A DNA stretch of 64,000 nucleotides, taken from assembly GCA_046328715.1 (NCBI GenBank), contig JAXLWB010000012.1, positions 124,001 to 188,000 on the forward strand, read 5' to 3'. Origin of the DNA: JAXLWB01 sp046328715. GTDB taxonomy: Bacteria; Chloroflexota; Anaerolineae; Caldilineales; Caldilineaceae. The position numbers and the translations under genes were made by a program. Positions 18,406-28,200 of this stretch are shown piece by piece (position 1 is the first letter of the stretch; the number at the start of each line of letters is the position of its first letter). The notes below the pieces were generated by a model, which saw only the letters and a program-made list of their open reading frames with translations, was not told the origin of the DNA and did no database searches.

Positions 18406-18793
18406 GGAATATGCTCCTATTAAAACAGTCTCTCCTACTTCCCTTATTTTCGATATGGTTCATAGAAGAGATTCGATTGTACACATCAATCCGGGAATAC
18501 GTGTAGAATAACCCGTGCATTCAAGAAAGTCTACTCCTAGCCGCCACTGATCACAGTGTGTAAAAATCGCATTCCAAAGCAGGTTTACTTCGCGCAATAG
18601 CTTTTATACAGCCTTTAAGAGGTATGTGGGGTATGCACCGAATAAGTATCGGCAGTCGATTTTGTAGACTAAAATCAGAAAGTTTGGTAATTGGGAGTCA
18701 CACAAATACAAATTACACAGACGATCTGCACTGAGTAACGCGTTTTATACCACAAAAAGTGTTACTCAGCGACAACCGCTAGGATTCCTCAAA
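18406..18793. other. Intergenic region upstream of the phyH-DUF5107-GH2 operon
   Basis: About 390 bases between two genes on the same strand. It must hold the promoter of the operon starting at 18405; I could not fix it. It holds a 9-bp inverted repeat (18731-18769). No gene is seen. Confidence 0.6.
18731..18769. repeat. 9-bp perfect inverted repeat with 21-base spacer
   Basis: ctgagtaac (18731-18739) is complementary to gttactcag (18761-18769). It lies just downstream of the efflux adaptor gene. It lacks the T-run of a terminator, so an operator or an RNA hairpin are both possible. Confidence 0.5.
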
Positions 18794-20131
18794 TCACTCG
18801 GCTTCAATCTCCACTTGCACGCTCATTCCCCAGCGCAATTCAGGACGCTGTTCGTCCAGCGCAATCGTCACTGGGAAGACGACGTCGCCGCCGATCGTGG
18901 CGGCCTGTGGGGCGATACGCAAGACACGGCCCTTGAGTTCGCTGCCTGACGCCTCGACAAAGATCGTTACCGGTTGGCCAACGGCCACACGTGCCACGTC
19001 CCGCTCGCTGAGGTCGGTGGTCTCGATCTGTAAGATGTGCAAATCGGCCAATGTCAGAAGTGCTTGGCCGGGCAGCACCGCTTCGCCCAAGTGAATATTG
19101 AGTGCAGCCACCGTTCCGGCAAAGGGAGCATGAAGTTCTTGAGCCGCAAGTGTCTGTTGGGCCAGTTGCAGGGCGGACTCGGTCTGTGAGAGTGCGGCAG
19201 TAGCAGCGATTACGGCCTCTGTTTGTGGTCCGGCCTTGAGTAGATCCAATGCAGCTTGGGCACCTTGCACTAACGCCCCAGCTTCGGCAAGTTGATTGGC
19301 CGTGGGCGGCGTTTGCAATTTTGTCAGCGCCGCCTGCGCCTGTTGTATCTTCGCATCAGCCGCCGCAATCTGGTCGGCACTGGGCGGGTCATCCAGCGCA
19401 ACAAAAAGTGCCTGAGCCGACTCATAATTGTTCTTGGCAAGCTGTAGCTGAATCCCTTCGGGCAGGGTCGGCGCATCCTGACGCCAGGCAACTTGATCGT
19501 AGGCGGTTTGTGCCTGTTGCAAGGCGACCTGCGTGTTGGAAAGTGTGGTGCGTGCATTAATGCGCGCCTGCTCACTGGCACCCGCAGCTAGTTTTTGGTG
19601 GGCTGCCTGTGCCGCAGCCAGATCAGCTTTGGCGGCATCGATCAGCGAGGGCAGCGGTGCTTCTTTGAGTTGGGCCAATGCAGCCTTGGCAGCATCGAGC
19701 TTGGCTTGGGCGGCGGCAATTTCGGCAGCGCGTGGTGGCGCTTGCAAGAGTGCCAGGTTGGCTTTGGATTGTTCAACAGCTGCTTCGGCTTGGGCCACTG
19801 CTGCCTGAGCAGCAGCGCTATCGAGTGCAACCAACAGTTCACCTGTCTGTATTTCATCGCCCACTGCGACGGTCAAGGAGACGATCTGACCGGCAGCGGG
19901 AAAGCTCAGATTTGCCATCTGCACGGGCACAATTTTACCTGATGCCTTCACCACCCCGCCCGTTGAACGAAGTTGGATGGAGGGAAGCGGCGTAACTGTC
20001 GCTGGCGGTGTTGGCGTCGGCTGTTGAGTGCAGGACGACAGCAAGAGAGCCAGCAGGACGACACTTTGTAATCTACGGAACGAGGCAAATCTTCTACCGG
20101 AAACGGTAACCATAAGTTTTCTGGAAAACAT
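18794..20131 (-). CDS. HlyD/MacA-type efflux adaptor lipoprotein
   Basis: Periplasmic-adaptor-like (membrane fusion) subunit of the ABC exporter in this operon. From the ATG at 20131 it has 445 residues. A signal peptide ends in a lipobox (LLLSSC), then a Pro/Thr linker, a first lipoyl half (SGKIVPVQMANLSFPAAGQI), a long Ala/Gln-rich coiled-coil hairpin (about 100-320) with repeated LLQAPPRAAEIAAA / LLKAGPQTEAVIAA-type turns, the second lipoyl half (LHAPFAGTVAALNIHLGEAV) and a beta-barrel domain. The start is uncertain: no Shine-Dalgarno is seen, and a later ATG at 20113 is possible. Confidence 0.88.
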   Translation of the reverse strand: MFSRKLMVTVSGRRFASFRRLQSVVLLALLLSSCTQQPTPTPPATVTPLPSIQLRSTGGVVKASGKIVPVQMANLSFPAAGQIVSLTVAVGDEIQTGELLVALDSAAAQAAVAQAEAAVEQSKANLALLQAPPRAAEIAAAQAKLDAAKAALAQLKEAPLPSLIDAAKADLAAAQAAHQKLAAGASEQARINARTTLSNTQVALQQAQTAYDQVAWRQDAPTLPEGIQLQLAKNNYESAQALFVALDDPPSADQIAAADAKIQQAQAALTKLQTPPTANQLAEAGALVQGAQAALDLLKAGPQTEAVIAATAALSQTESALQLAQQTLAAQELHAPFAGTVAALNIHLGEAVLPGQALLTLADLHILQIETTDLSERDVARVAVGQPVTIFVEASGSELKGRVLRIAPQAATIGGDVVFPVTIALDEQRPELRWGMSVQVEIEAE

Positions 20132-20140
20132 CAGGAGGGA

Positions 20141-20179
20141 TGGAGGGTGAGGTGGAAGGGAATTATGCCTCACCCTCCA
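20141..20179. repeat. 12-bp inverted repeat in the leader of the adaptor gene
   Basis: Arms 20141-20152 and 20168-20179 are perfectly complementary with a 15-base loop. It lies between the methyltransferase stop and the adaptor start, so it would fold directly in front of the start codon. Confidence 0.7.
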
Positions 20180-20182
20180 TTC

Positions 20183-20863
20183 TCACCACACATACGGAAT
20201 CATTCGTTGACGCACGGTCTGGCGATACTGATCGTAGCCGCGCAGATGGGTAACCAGGAATTTCTCCTCTTCTGCAGCCCTGGCAGCGATGGTGACGATC
20301 ATCAGTACGGCGAGCGGCAATGCCACCCAAGAGCCCAATGCTGGCCCAGTAAAAAGCAGCATCAGCCCTGCTCCCATATACATCGGGTGACGGACCAGAT
20401 GATAGGGGCCAGTCGTAATCACCTTTTGGTCACTTGCAACCTCAATCGTGGCGCTAGTGTAACTGTTTTCTCGGAAGACTAGGAAAACGATGAAGAAGCC
20501 TAGCACAACAAACACATCGGAAATCCACACCAGAGTGGTTGGTACATGCGACCAATGAAAGCGATAATCCAAGCCAGCGACAACGTATAGCGCAATAAAC
20601 AACACACTCGCCAAGCTCTGAATCACCTGTTGTGACTTCTCAGTTTCAGCGGTTGGCCCCGCATTGACACGGCCAGCGAGTAATATTTGGTCGTAGTTAA
20701 CCAGATAGAGCGTAATCAGAAAGCAAGAGCCAAAGAACGCAGCAAGATAGAGCCACCCTTGCCAATAGTTCAGCGTACCTGCGGGGAGAAATATGGCAAG
20801 TGCTAGAAATAAAAACAGCGCAACAAAACCTGCTACAGTTTTCACCATTAAGTTGCTCATCAT
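20183..20863 (-). CDS. Isoprenylcysteine methyltransferase-like (ICMT/PEMT) membrane protein
   Basis: 226-residue membrane protein with five hydrophobic segments and the S-adenosylmethionine motif of the ICMT/PEMT family near the C-terminus: VITTGPYHLVRHPMYMGA (about 149-166), followed by EEEKFL and YDQYRQTVRQRMIPY. Bacterial members methylate lipids or small molecules; the substrate is unknown. The first ATG overlaps the stop of the ABC ATPase gene (ATGA), so it is coupled into the efflux operon. Confidence 0.82.
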   Translation of the reverse strand: MMSNLMVKTVAGFVALFLFLALAIFLPAGTLNYWQGWLYLAAFFGSCFLITLYLVNYDQILLAGRVNAGPTAETEKSQQVIQSLASVLFIALYVVAGLDYRFHWSHVPTTLVWISDVFVVLGFFIVFLVFRENSYTSATIEVASDQKVITTGPYHLVRHPMYMGAGLMLLFTGPALGSWVALPLAVLMIVTIAARAAEEEKFLVTHLRGYDQYRQTVRQRMIPYVW

Positions 20864-21570
20864 TGCCCCTTTGGAAATCTCACTTCATCCACCATCCTAT
20901 CCCCTACCACCTGCCCATCACGCATTTCCACAATTCGTCGGGCAAAGGAGATCACGCGTTGGTCGTGTGTGGCAAAGATAAAGGCAGTCCCGGTCTGCTG
21001 ATTAAGTTTCTGCATGATCGTCATCGCCTGTTCGCCATTGGCGGTATCGAGATTGGCAGTTGGCTCGTCGGCCAAGATGATCGAGGGATTGGTGGCCAGG
21101 GCACGAGCAATCGCCACACGCTGTTGCTGACCGCCGCTCATCTGGTCGGGGCGATGCTTGGCACGATCGGCCAGCCCGACGGCGTCGAGTAGCTCCATCG
21201 TTCGTTTTTGACGTTCTGCTCCACTTTTACCTGTCAACAACATCGGCAGTTCAACGTTTTCGTAGGCACTTAGCACAGGAACCAGGGCAAAAAACTGGAA
21301 AATAAAGCCGATATCCTTGCTGCGCAGATCGGCGCGTTGATTGGCACTAAAGCGGGTCACATCCTGGCCGTTGATCTTCACCGAGCCGCTGTCGGGCCGA
21401 TCCAAACAGCCCATCAACTGCAACAGCGTCGTCTTGCCCGAGCCAGAAGGGCCAACGATAGCAGTAAACTCGCCCTTCTCGATATTGAGCGAAACGCCAT
21501 TAAGCGCCCGAGTCTCTAACTCGCCGATTTTATAAAGTTTCGTGGCATTTTCCACTTGAATGACAGACAT
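20860..21570 (-). CDS. ABC transporter ATP-binding protein (LolD/MacB type)
   Basis: 236-residue ATPase that should power the two FtsX-type permeases of this operon. Walker A GPSGSGKT is at 40-47, the Q-loop at FIFQFF (89-94), the signature MSGGQQQR at 144-151, Walker B IILADEP at 164-170 and the switch His in FATHDQ. Its sequence and FtsX partners place it in the MacB/LolD class rather than among importers. It overlaps the ICMT-like gene by 4 bases. Confidence 0.93.
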   Translation of the reverse strand: MSVIQVENATKLYKIGELETRALNGVSLNIEKGEFTAIVGPSGSGKTTLLQLMGCLDRPDSGSVKINGQDVTRFSANQRADLRSKDIGFIFQFFALVPVLSAYENVELPMLLTGKSGAERQKRTMELLDAVGLADRAKHRPDQMSGGQQQRVAIARALATNPSIILADEPTANLDTANGEQAMTIMQKLNQQTGTAFIFATHDQRVISFARRIVEMRDGQVVGDRMVDEVRFPKGQ

Positions 21571-21592
21571 GATGAAGTCCTTTCAGAGGGGC

Positions 21593-21673
21593 AAAGTGGA
21601 AAAGTTGCAGAGTTGAAAGGTGGGAAATTCGTTGCTACCTTGCTACTTTGCCACTTTTCCACTCTTCCACTTT
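21593..21673. repeat. Dispersed repeat with inverted arms between permease and ATPase genes
   Basis: gcaaagtggaaaagttg and its near-inverse (ctttgccacttttccac) face each other. The text resembles 1343-1395. It occupies the gap between the first permease gene and the ATPase gene inside the operon. Confidence 0.65.
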
Positions 21674-21674
21674 T

Positions 21675-22904
21675 CTACACCGCATGTAATGCCTTGACTG
21701 GTTCCAGGCGGGCGGCGAACCAGGCTGGGTAAAGTGAAGCAAGCAGAATCACAACCAGCGTGCCGAACGACAGTCCGATAAAGGTGTCAGGGACATAACG
21801 GGCATACAGTCGGGTGGCGAGCGGAATATTTTGCGCAGCCGCTGCGGCCCCTTCGCCAAAGTCAATCCCATATTTCGCCAGATAACCAACCCCTGCCGAT
21901 CCCAAGCCATAGCCCAAGATGATACCGACCACACCTAACAATGCCGCTTCGAGCAAAAACATGAGCAGGATTTGACGCGGCTTCATGCCTAACGCAGCCA
22001 GAATACCCATCTCGCGCGTTCGTTCAAAGACTGCCATCAGCAGCGTATTGGCAATCACCACGGCCACGACAAGCATCACGATAAAGTCAAGGATCACATA
22101 GAAGCTTAAACCGGTCTCCATCGCCTGAAGGAAGATCTCATTGAGCTTCTGCCAGGTGAGCGCCCGTATCTGAGGGGTTGCTAATTCTGCCGCCACTTTA
22201 TCAGCGTTGTTTTGATCGCTCAGCAACAGAACAATGGCGCTGACATGGCCCGCTGTGCCAGTAAAACTTTGGGCACGTACCAGTGACATCAGAGCAGCTC
22301 CCTGATCGTAGCTGAGAATGCCAGTAGAAAAGAGGCCACGTACAGTAAATTGCGCCTCATCCGGGCTGCCATCGGCGTTGATAATTGTCAACACAACACG
22401 GTCACCCACCGCTACCTTCATCTCCTCGGCCAGATGTTTGCCGAGCAAGATGCCATTTCGGTCACCAGCCGCAACGAAATCCCCAGCCACCATCGCCTGG
22501 CGAATCGGCTCATAAAAGGCGGAGTCAGGTTCGATGCCATAAATGCGCAGGCCAATCGAGTCCTCCACCGTGTTGAGCACGCTGGTAGCCCACAGCACAG
22601 GCGTCGCCGCTTTTACCTCGCCTAGCCCTTTGGCTTGCCCAATCAAGGCATCGACATCGTCGATCAGATTCTTCCACTCCAGACTTACCGTCTCTTCTGC
22701 GTAAGAGGCAGAGCGCAGTTGGAGATGCCCGGTTTCCAGACGGATGCTGTTTTGCAATGAGTCTTCCATCACCCCGGCGATAAAACCATTAAGCAACATC
22801 AATAACGCCAAACCTAACGCCACCGCAATCAACGTAAACAAAGAGCGCCGTCGATTGCGCCACAAATCGCGCCAGGCAATGGTAAGTAATTTAGAAAAGG
22901 CCAT
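21675..22904 (-). CDS. FtsX-like ABC permease (1)
   Basis: 409-residue MacB/FtsX-type permease: one membrane segment at about residues 20-42, a large extracytoplasmic domain (about 45-265), then three membrane segments with VFERTREMGILAALGMKPRQILLMFLLEAALLG at the end of the second. Start ATG with AAGGAG upstream. It pairs with the second permease (23002-24231), presumably as a heterodimer. Confidence 0.9.
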   Translation of the reverse strand: MAFSKLLTIAWRDLWRNRRRSLFTLIAVALGLALLMLLNGFIAGVMEDSLQNSIRLETGHLQLRSASYAEETVSLEWKNLIDDVDALIGQAKGLGEVKAATPVLWATSVLNTVEDSIGLRIYGIEPDSAFYEPIRQAMVAGDFVAAGDRNGILLGKHLAEEMKVAVGDRVVLTIINADGSPDEAQFTVRGLFSTGILSYDQGAALMSLVRAQSFTGTAGHVSAIVLLLSDQNNADKVAAELATPQIRALTWQKLNEIFLQAMETGLSFYVILDFIVMLVVAVVIANTLLMAVFERTREMGILAALGMKPRQILLMFLLEAALLGVVGIILGYGLGSAGVGYLAKYGIDFGEGAAAAAQNIPLATRLYARYVPDTFIGLSFGTLVVILLASLYPAWFAARLEPVKALHAV

Positions 22905-22911
22905 AGGACTC

Positions 22912-23001
22912 CTTGCGAATTACGAGTTACGAAATACGAAATAGGATTTGTATCGCTTACTAGCGTGATTCGTAATTCGTAACTCATATTTCGTATTTCG
23001 T
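22912..23001. repeat. Dispersed repeat block with inverted text between the two permease genes
   Basis: The left part (gaattacgagttacgaaat) reappears inverted in the right part (attcgtaactcatatttcgt). Related aattcgtaattcg text stands directly in front of the helicase start at 48845-48861 and near 31945. Confidence 0.65.
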
Positions 23002-24231
23002 TTATACATGATGCAATGCCACGGCTGGCTCTTTGCGTGAAGCTTGCCAGGCAGGATAGAGCGAGGCCAAGGCAGCGATGATCACAACCAGCACACCACG
23101 TGTGATCACATCGGTGATAGAAACGGTTGGATAAATGCGGTCGCCGAGCAGGGCGGTAATGTCACCCATGCCCTGGGCAAAGGAGAGATCGAACCCAACG
23201 TTGCCGACGGCGGAGACCGCCAACCAGCCCAGGAGACAGCCGATCACCGCCCCAACCAAACCGATCAGTGCGCCTTCGAGCAGGAAAAGCAGCATCACTT
23301 GCCGTCCTTTCATGCCTAGCGCGGCGAGAACACCCATCTCACGCGTGCGCTCAAAGACCGCCATTAACATCAAGTTGAGAATGCCGATGCTGGCAATCAT
23401 CAACACGACGATGCCGAAAAAGGTCACACTGACCGCTTTCGTCTCCATCGTCTGGCGCATCTCAGGGCGCAGGGTGTCCCATGAATTGACCTCATGGTTG
23501 GGTAACTGCGCCTTGAGTTCATTGACAACTTGCTCCTCCGCACCCACCTTTTGCAGTGAAACATTGACCGCAGTCGCTTCGTTGCGCAAATTATAGAGAC
23601 TCTGCGCCTCGTCGAGCGTGACAAAGACGGTGCCTTTTTCAGCCTCCCTCATGCCCAAATCATAGATGCCGACGATGGTCATACTGCGTTGGCGCATCGT
23701 CTCGTTGCGGCTCTTGCCCAACAAGGTCACCCGATCGCCCACTTGCGCCTTCAGGATATCGGCCAGACCACGCCCGATCACAATCGCATCGCCCTCGCCC
23801 TCCTGAAGAAAGCGCCCTTCTGTGATATTTTCGGCCTGAATGCTGTAGGGCGACTCAACGCCCGGTTGCACCCCGGCAATCGCAACCGGTGCGGCAGTAT
23901 CACGGCTGCTGACGATGCCGCCAGTATTGATACGCTTAGCCGCCAGGGTTACATCGGGGCGGGCGCTGGCAATTTCAACCACCTTGTCTGGATCATCGAC
24001 AGGCAACAGGGGCAGACGATTGGCTTTGGCAAGAAACCCTGGGGCATGAACCTGGATATTGCCACCATAGAGCCGAACTGCATTGCCGTAAATCGCCTGG
24101 TCAGAGCCGGTGATCATGCCTTGCATGAAAAGCAGCAGGATCAAGCCCAAGACAATGGCAATCAGCGCAATCGCTGTACGCCGCCAGTTACGCCACATAT
24201 TGCGCCAGGCCAGAGTGAGCAGTTTTGGCAT
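23002..24231 (-). CDS. FtsX-like ABC permease (2)
   Basis: Start set at the ATG at 24231 because AAGGAGG stands 7 bases upstream; an open frame upstream only reads through repeat sequence. The 409-residue product (MPKLLTLAWRNMWRNWRRT) has the same layout as permease 1: N-terminal membrane helix, large extracytoplasmic domain, three C-terminal helices and the VFERTREMGVLAALGMKGRQ motif. It begins 4 bases before the tetR stop codon, so it is tightly coupled to the repressor gene. Confidence 0.9.
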   Translation of the reverse strand: MPKLLTLAWRNMWRNWRRTAIALIAIVLGLILLLFMQGMITGSDQAIYGNAVRLYGGNIQVHAPGFLAKANRLPLLPVDDPDKVVEIASARPDVTLAAKRINTGGIVSSRDTAAPVAIAGVQPGVESPYSIQAENITEGRFLQEGEGDAIVIGRGLADILKAQVGDRVTLLGKSRNETMRQRSMTIVGIYDLGMREAEKGTVFVTLDEAQSLYNLRNEATAVNVSLQKVGAEEQVVNELKAQLPNHEVNSWDTLRPEMRQTMETKAVSVTFFGIVVLMIASIGILNLMLMAVFERTREMGVLAALGMKGRQVMLLFLLEGALIGLVGAVIGCLLGWLAVSAVGNVGFDLSFAQGMGDITALLGDRIYPTVSITDVITRGVLVVIIAALASLYPAWQASRKEPAVALHHV

Positions 24232-24235
24232 AAAG

Positions 24236-24958
24236 TCAACCTCCTTTTGCGAGATTGGAGATGAGAGATTGAGAGCTTGGGAAAGCCCACTCTCGTTTGA
24301 GTGCTTCGACGTCAATTAGGTTCAGTGTGCCACTGGATAGACCGAGCAAGCGTTCCAGGGCATCGGTATAAGCCGCCACGATCTGTTCAACCCGTTCGTC
24401 ATTGTCATCTTTGGCTTCGGACGACAAGAGCAATTCGGCTAAGGCTTCGCCCTGGTCAACGATCAGTGACATCACTACCCGGCCCACCATCGGCGAACGT
24501 GGATGCTGAAAGATACCCTGCTCCACCCCCTGTTCAATGATGGTTTGCATCATGGGTGTTGTGATTTGCATCATGGCAGCCGTCTGTTTTTGGCGCACGA
24601 TCACATTTTCATCCACATACCAGGCGCGCAGAATTGCCATCAGAAAGCCTTTACGAGCGGTCTTCCAGCGATAGGCAGTGTCGAAGAGACGATGTAACTT
24701 TTCTAAGGCAGACAGTTGAGGGTCATCAACAATCGGTTGAATGACTTTGATGGCTTCAGTCTGCATCCGTTCAATTAGCGCATCTAACAAAGCCTGCTTC
24801 GAGTCAAAATAATGATAGAAGGCACCCTTGGAGATTTGCAGACGATCAATCACGTCTTGGATGGTCATGCGATCGTAGCCCTTGGTGATGACCAATTGCT
24901 GCGTGGCATCCAAAATTTCGTTGCGCCGCTCAAGCGGCTCTTTCACAATGCGTGGCAT
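24236..24958 (-). CDS. TetR-family transcriptional repressor
   Basis: 240 residues. An N-terminal helix-turn-helix (about 28-52: MTIQDVIDRLQISKGAFYHYFDSK) and a C-terminal ligand-binding domain (TetR_C type) are visible. It heads the efflux operon and almost surely represses it from the palindrome at 24965-25001, which ends only 6 bases before its own start. There is no separate Shine-Dalgarno. Its last residues (PSSQSLISNLAKGG) come from a dispersed repeat, suggesting a recent C-terminal extension. Confidence 0.92.
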   Translation of the reverse strand: MPRIVKEPLERRNEILDATQQLVITKGYDRMTIQDVIDRLQISKGAFYHYFDSKQALLDALIERMQTEAIKVIQPIVDDPQLSALEKLHRLFDTAYRWKTARKGFLMAILRAWYVDENVIVRQKQTAAMMQITTPMMQTIIEQGVEQGIFQHPRSPMVGRVVMSLIVDQGEALAELLLSSEAKDDNDERVEQIVAAYTDALERLLGLSSGTLNLIDVEALKREWAFPSSQSLISNLAKGG

Positions 24959-24964
24959 AATAAC

Positions 24965-25001
24965 TTTGCATCACCGACCGACGGTCGGTCGGTGATGCAA
25001 A
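24965..25001 (-). promoter_or_regulatory. Perfect 37-bp palindrome, TetR operator
   Basis: 18-base arms (24965-24982 and 24984-25001) around one central base are exactly complementary. The core accgaccgacggtcggtcggt is like known TetR-family operators. It lies between the -10 box and the tetR start, where a bound repressor would block transcription. Confidence 0.88.
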
Positions 25002-25003
25002 AC

Positions 25004-25032
25004 AGTGTACTCCTGTTTTGGTCGATTGTCAA
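25004..25032 (-). promoter_or_regulatory. Sigma-70 type promoter of the tetR-efflux operon
   Basis: On the minus strand TTGACA (25027-25032), a 17-base spacer and TACACT (25004-25009). The operator begins 2 bases after the -10 box. Confidence 0.8.
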
Positions 25033-25075
25033 GAGGGTTGTGAAGGTGGGGTGCATATCAGGATGGGGGCGGAAC

Positions 25076-25108
25076 TTCAGAACCCTATCCAAAGGGTAGG
25101 GTTCTGAA
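25076..25108. repeat. 15-bp hairpin downstream of lacZ
   Basis: Arms 25076-25090 and 25094-25108 pair with one G-U type mismatch and an aaa loop. It lies about 100 bases past the lacZ stop codon and probably marks the transcript end, although no T-run follows. Confidence 0.6.
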
Positions 25109-25204
25109 TGGCACGTTTTACCCCGAAGTTGATATACACCCGTGAGGGTGGAGTGGAGTACATGCCTAGGGCATCGGGTTGGGGATGGATGACGGAATGG
25201 TGCA

Positions 25205-28200
25205 TCACCCACCAATCAACCGTAACCGAAAGGCGAAGGCATATTCGCTCTCGTTGAGTCGGTATTTCTCCAGTGTATCTGGTCCGCAGCTTGCGGTGCC
25301 TAGGCCGCGTTGGGCCACATCGAGATTCAGGATGACCTCGGGGCGAGGCTGAAGGTCAGTAGTGTGGCGGGCGTGGTAGAGGTCATTGGCCGTGAAGTGG
25401 CTGGCACTGAAGTTGAGCGGCTGGTCGGCTTCGATACGGATGCCGTTGCCTGCCTCGTCGGTCAGTTCAAGCCAGCGCACGTCGGTCTTGTTGCCATTTT
25501 CCTGCGGCATGACGTAGGGAACATACTCGTCGCTGACCGTGCTTTGATAGCGACCGACCATGCTGGCAGCTTTGCGGTCGCTATAATTCTCCCAGGGGCC
25601 GCGCCCATACCAAGTGAGCTTCTCAAGTTCGGGGCGCAGGTTGAGGGTAACACCGACGCGTGGCAGATCGTTGGCGTCGTTGCCCAGTTTGACCTGATTT
25701 TCTACCTGCAATTCACCCGAAGGCAGCAGAATGTAACGTTGGGTGTGGTTGAAATCATTCCATTCTCCTCGGCCCGAAGCGCTGCGTACTACTTCGACTG
25801 CTGGCAATCCGTCATCGGTCTCGGTCACACGGATGCTTTGCAGACGTTGTTCAAGTTTATCCAGACCGAGGTTGAGCCAGTGCGCAATCGGTTTGTAGAA
25901 CTGCTGCTCCATCATCAGCTTAATGCCATCGTTGTCAGTCGCGCCACGCCAGGCATTGAGTTGCGGACCTTGCAACAGCAGGTTGCGTTCGGCATCACCA
26001 AAGGCCAGCAACGCACCCGTAGACTTGTCGAAGACAGCTTGCAGGGTGCCAGCTGTGAGAGTCATGGTGGAGGCGTCGTCGCTGAAGTTGACGGGGAGTG
26101 GAGAGATGGGGAGATGGGGAGATGAGGCGACGGTTGGAAGGGCAACTTGGCTCCATCCAACCTCATGACCGGCGGGAGCCCACCAGGTTGCGTTGCGCTG
26201 GAAGAAGCGGAAGTTGAGAAAGCGTTCGCCAGGTTGATTGGCAAATTGGCTAAGATCGAGGGTCAGTTCCAGCGATTCACCGGGTTGAATATCCAGTGTT
26301 GACAACTCGCCACCCGTCACCTGCGCCCCATCAATGACCAATTCCCACTTACCAGTCACCCACTCAAGGTTGACAAAGTCACACTTGTTGACAATTCGTA
26401 CCCGTCCACTTTGTGCATCCACATCCTGAATAGCAACGGGCTGGATCAGGTGTTTGTATTCGTAAAGGCCGGGATGGGGTGTGCGGTCGGGCCAGACCAA
26501 GCCATCACAGACAAAGTTGGCGTCGTTGGGCGTGTCGCCAAAGTCACCGCCGTACGCCCAGTAGGTGCGACCATCGGCAGTCTGCTGCGGGATGCCGTGA
26601 TCGAGCCATTCCCAGATGTAGCCACCTTGTAGACAGGCATATTTCTCGAAGGCGGCCCAGTAATCAGCCAGGCCGCCGTTGCTGTTGCCCATGGCGTGAG
26701 AATATTCACACAGGATCAGCGGACGCTTTCCCCTGCCCTCCTCGGCGTAGTCAATAATGTCAGCAATCGAAGCATACATCGGACAGACCACGTCGCTCAC
26801 TCGCTCATTTTGCAGCCAGCCTTCACCCATCCATTTGCTGATCGCCCCTTCATAGTGGAGTGGGCGGGAGGGATCGAGGCCACGCACCAAGCCAGCCGCC
26901 GCTTCGTGATTTGGTCCAATTCCGCTCTCATTGCCCAAGGACCAGAAGATGATCGACGGGTGATTCTTATCGCGCTCGACCATGTTTTGCACGCGCTCGA
27001 CAAAGGCGGCAGTGTAGCGCGGGTCACGGCAGATGTCGTGATAGAAGGCGTGCGACTCGATGTTGGCTTCGTCGATCACGTACATGCCATAGCGGTCGCA
27101 GAGTTCGTAGAAGTAGGGATCTTTGGGGTAGTGCGAGGTGCGGATGGCATTGATGTTGAACTGCTTCATGCACTGGATGTCGAGTTCCATCAGTTGGCGG
27201 CTGACCGCCTTACCCTTGGTGTCGTCGTGATCATGCAAATTGACACCCTTGAAAATAATACGCTTGCCATTGAGCAGCACCTGGCGATCTTTGATCTCGA
27301 TGCTGCGGAAGCCGACATGACAACGACTGCTCTCTGTACCTTCCGGCGATGTGAGCGTCACCACCACCGTATAAAGGTTAGGCGTCTCGGCACTCCATTG
27401 GAGCGGCGCTTTGACCGCTGCCTCAAAGGTTGCTTCATTGCTCGGTCCCCGGCGATGGCCAAAGAAACGTTCGCCACCGACGTTGCTACTCAATGGCTCG
27501 GCAAAGAGCGCTGACCCATCCGGAGCAAAGAGTTGGGCCGTGATCGTGCAATCACTATAGTCATGACCGGCTAAACCGATCTTACAGGTAAGTCGAAACA
27601 TGCCATCTTGATAGCCAGCATCCAAGTCGCCACGAGCAAAAACATCCTGCAAGTAGGGTGTGCCTGTACTGTAGAGGTAGACTTCACGCATCAGCCCCGC
27701 CTGCCACCATTGATCCTGGTCTTCGATAAAACTGGCATCCGAGTATTGCACGACGACGACCAGCAGTTCATTTTCCTGGCCGATTTGCGCATATTGGGTG
27801 ATGTCAAACTCGGCGGGGGTAAAGGCATCCTTGCTCAGGCCGACTGGCTGACCGTTGACGTAGAGGTAAAGCACGCCCTGGCAACCACCAAAGTGCAGCA
27901 CCATGCGCCGCCCCACCCAATCGGCGGGGACAGTGAAGGTACGACGATAGATGCCAGTAGGGTTCTGTTCCGGCACATCCGGCGGCAGATTGGGCCAGGG
28001 CATCTGCACGTTGGTGTAGTGCGGCTTGCCGAAGCCCTGCATCGTCCAGTTGCCGGGGACGGTGATACGTGACCAGTGATCCGTGACCAGTGATTCAGTT
28101 GTGGCTTCTTCGGGGCGGGTTTTGATTTGAAAGTCCCAGTCACCGTTGAGCAATTGGAACCAGGGCGATTCTTCACGGGCGTTGGATTGCGCATCCTCAG

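Noticed and set aside
21590..23001. Repeat blocks inside the efflux operon as a possible CRISPR or insertion sequence
   Set aside because: No regular spacing, no spacers, no transposase and no target-site duplication; they match the scattered short repeats elsewhere in the window.
25310..26125. 271-codon plus-strand frame opposite lacZ
   Set aside because: As above; it ends in the repeat-derived stretch and has no family character.
26696..27514. 272-codon plus-strand frame opposite lacZ
   Set aside because: Fully inside a well-supported LacZ gene on the other strand; it mirrors that gene's codons and has no ribosome-binding site.
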